Below, in pieces: positions 63,364-64,000 of a stretch of 64,000 nt of DNA. Within the stretch, counting starts at the first letter, position 1; every line of letters starts with the position of its first letter. A program made the translations under genes and the position numbers. The notes below the pieces were generated by a model, which was not told the origin of the DNA, ran no database searches, and saw only the letters and a list, made by a program, of their open reading frames with translations. Source of the DNA: Rhodoferax ferrireducens. Its GTDB lineage: Bacteria; Pseudomonadota; Gammaproteobacteria; Burkholderiales; Burkholderiaceae_C. Location of the stretch: assembly GCA_002083775.1 (NCBI GenBank), contig MTEI01000005.1:1-64000 (forward strand), written 5' to 3'.

Positions 63364-64000
63364 TTACTTAAGCCAGCCGCGGTGCCGGAAGTACCACATG
63401 GGCCCTAGCGCGCTGGCCAGCATCACCATCAGGGCATAGGGGTAGCCCAGCGCCCAATCCAGTTCGGGCATGTACTTGAAGTTCATGCCGTACAAGCTGG
63501 CAATCAAGGTGGGTGGCAGCAGCGCCACGCTGGCCACGGAGAAGATCTTGATGATCTTGTTCTGGTTGATGTTGATGAAACCCACGGTGGCGTCCATCAA
63601 GAAGTTGATCTTGTCGAACAGGAACGCGGTATGGGAGTCCAGCGAGTCCATGTCACGCAGAATCTGTCGGGCTTCCTCAAACTGCTCGCCGTTGAGCATC
63701 TTGCTGCGCACCATGAAGCTCACCGCGCGGCGGGTGTCCATCACATTGCGGCGAATTCGCCCACTCATGTCTTCATGGCGGGCAATGGCACCCAGCACTT
63801 CACCGGCCAGCGCATCGGTCATGTCACCTGACAACACTTTTTTGCTGACTTTTTCCAGCTCGTCGTAAATTTCTTCCAGCGTGTCGGCGGAATACTCGGC
63901 GTCTGCGTCAAACAGTTTGAGCAGGACCTCCTTGGCGTCTTCAATCAGCCCGGGCGCACGCCGAGCCCGCATGCGCAACAGCCTGAACACGGGTACATCT
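63364..64000 (-). CDS. corA: CorA family magnesium/cobalt transporter, C-terminal part (5' end outside window)
   Basis: The C-terminal two-thirds of a CorA channel. The frame is open to the window edge. Residues near the end contain the selectivity motif YGMNF after a transmembrane helix (KIFSVASVALLPPTLIASLYGMNF), followed by the second helix and a short basic tail (FRHRGWLK). The long helical stretch before it is the cytoplasmic stalk. The gene is convergent with mtnN, separated by a repeat copy. Confidence 0.93.
   Translation of the reverse strand, partial: DVPVFRLLRMRARRAPGLIEDAKEVLLKLFDADAEYSADTLEEIYDELEKVSKKVLSGDMTDALAGEVLGAIARHEDMSGRIRRNVMDTRRAVSFMVRSKMLNGEQFEEARQILRDMDSLDSHTAFLFDKINFLMDATVGFININQNKIIKIFSVASVALLPPTLIASLYGMNFKYMPELDWALGYPYALMVMLASALGPMWYFRHRGWLK

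Overview
This 64 kb window is a GC-rich chromosomal segment of a betaproteobacterium, most likely a member of the Comamonadaceae close to Rhodoferax, Polaromonas or Albidiferax. The evidence is gene content (mcp-cheR-cheD-cheB, pyk/fba/pur neighbourhoods, pntAB, a two-domain Sua5, pyrF of the type-2 class) and a dispersed palindromic repeat of a kind I associate with this family. Genus assignment is inference. I see no rRNA, tRNA, CRISPR array, insertion sequence or prophage.

Layout. 1-2964: end of a chemotaxis operon (3' end of a chemoreceptor, cheR, cheD, cheB). 3146-3583: a small exported protein. 3612-17511: a dense signalling island with three large hybrid histidine kinases, two stand-alone receiver proteins, an HDOD protein and a receiver-GGDEF diguanylate cyclase. 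17665-22301: central carbon metabolism (pyk, pckG, fbaA). 22421-25637: a YidE-type membrane transporter and a receiver-HD-GYP protein. 25758-32324: purine synthesis (purC, purE, purK) and the t6A gene tsaC/sua5, interleaved with a DJ-1/PfpI protein, a ribbon-helix-helix protein, a small PAS protein and a thioredoxin-TPR protein. 32366-39849: secreted proteins, a SemiSWEET, dacB, an EamA transporter, tsaB-rimI, a uracil-DNA glycosylase-like protein and a cation diffusion facilitator. 40031-49208: pyrF, a CoA-transferase, a second diguanylate cyclase, uvrA, an MFS transporter and ssb. 49413-55731: a probable operon joining an RND efflux pair to a sulfide:quinone oxidoreductase-like flavoprotein, a DUF2892 membrane protein and a CsoR-family repressor. 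55803-64000: mnmA-nudJ, pntAB, fadD, an MTA/SAH nucleosidase and the 3' part of corA.

The strongest unusual signal is a palindromic repeat of about 35 bp, found in about 14 places and in both orientations. Half the copies lie between genes. The others lie inside reading frames: cheB, a hybrid kinase, the thioredoxin-TPR gene, the glycosylase, uvrA, and less clearly purK and the MFS gene. Sense-oriented copies are all read in the one frame that lacks stops, which adds a recognisable peptide close to (V/I)A-x-S-P-Y-x-x-R-A-x-G, mostly in linkers. Other copies supply the stop codon of a gene (EamA transporter, mnmA). This resembles the protein-inserting palindromic elements of Rickettsia, but the sequence is different.

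The second point of interest is the RND-SQR-DUF2892-CsoR cluster. It has a candidate inverted-repeat operator just upstream of the adaptor gene and an atypical cysteine spacing in the regulator, which suggests control by sulfide or persulfide rather than by copper.
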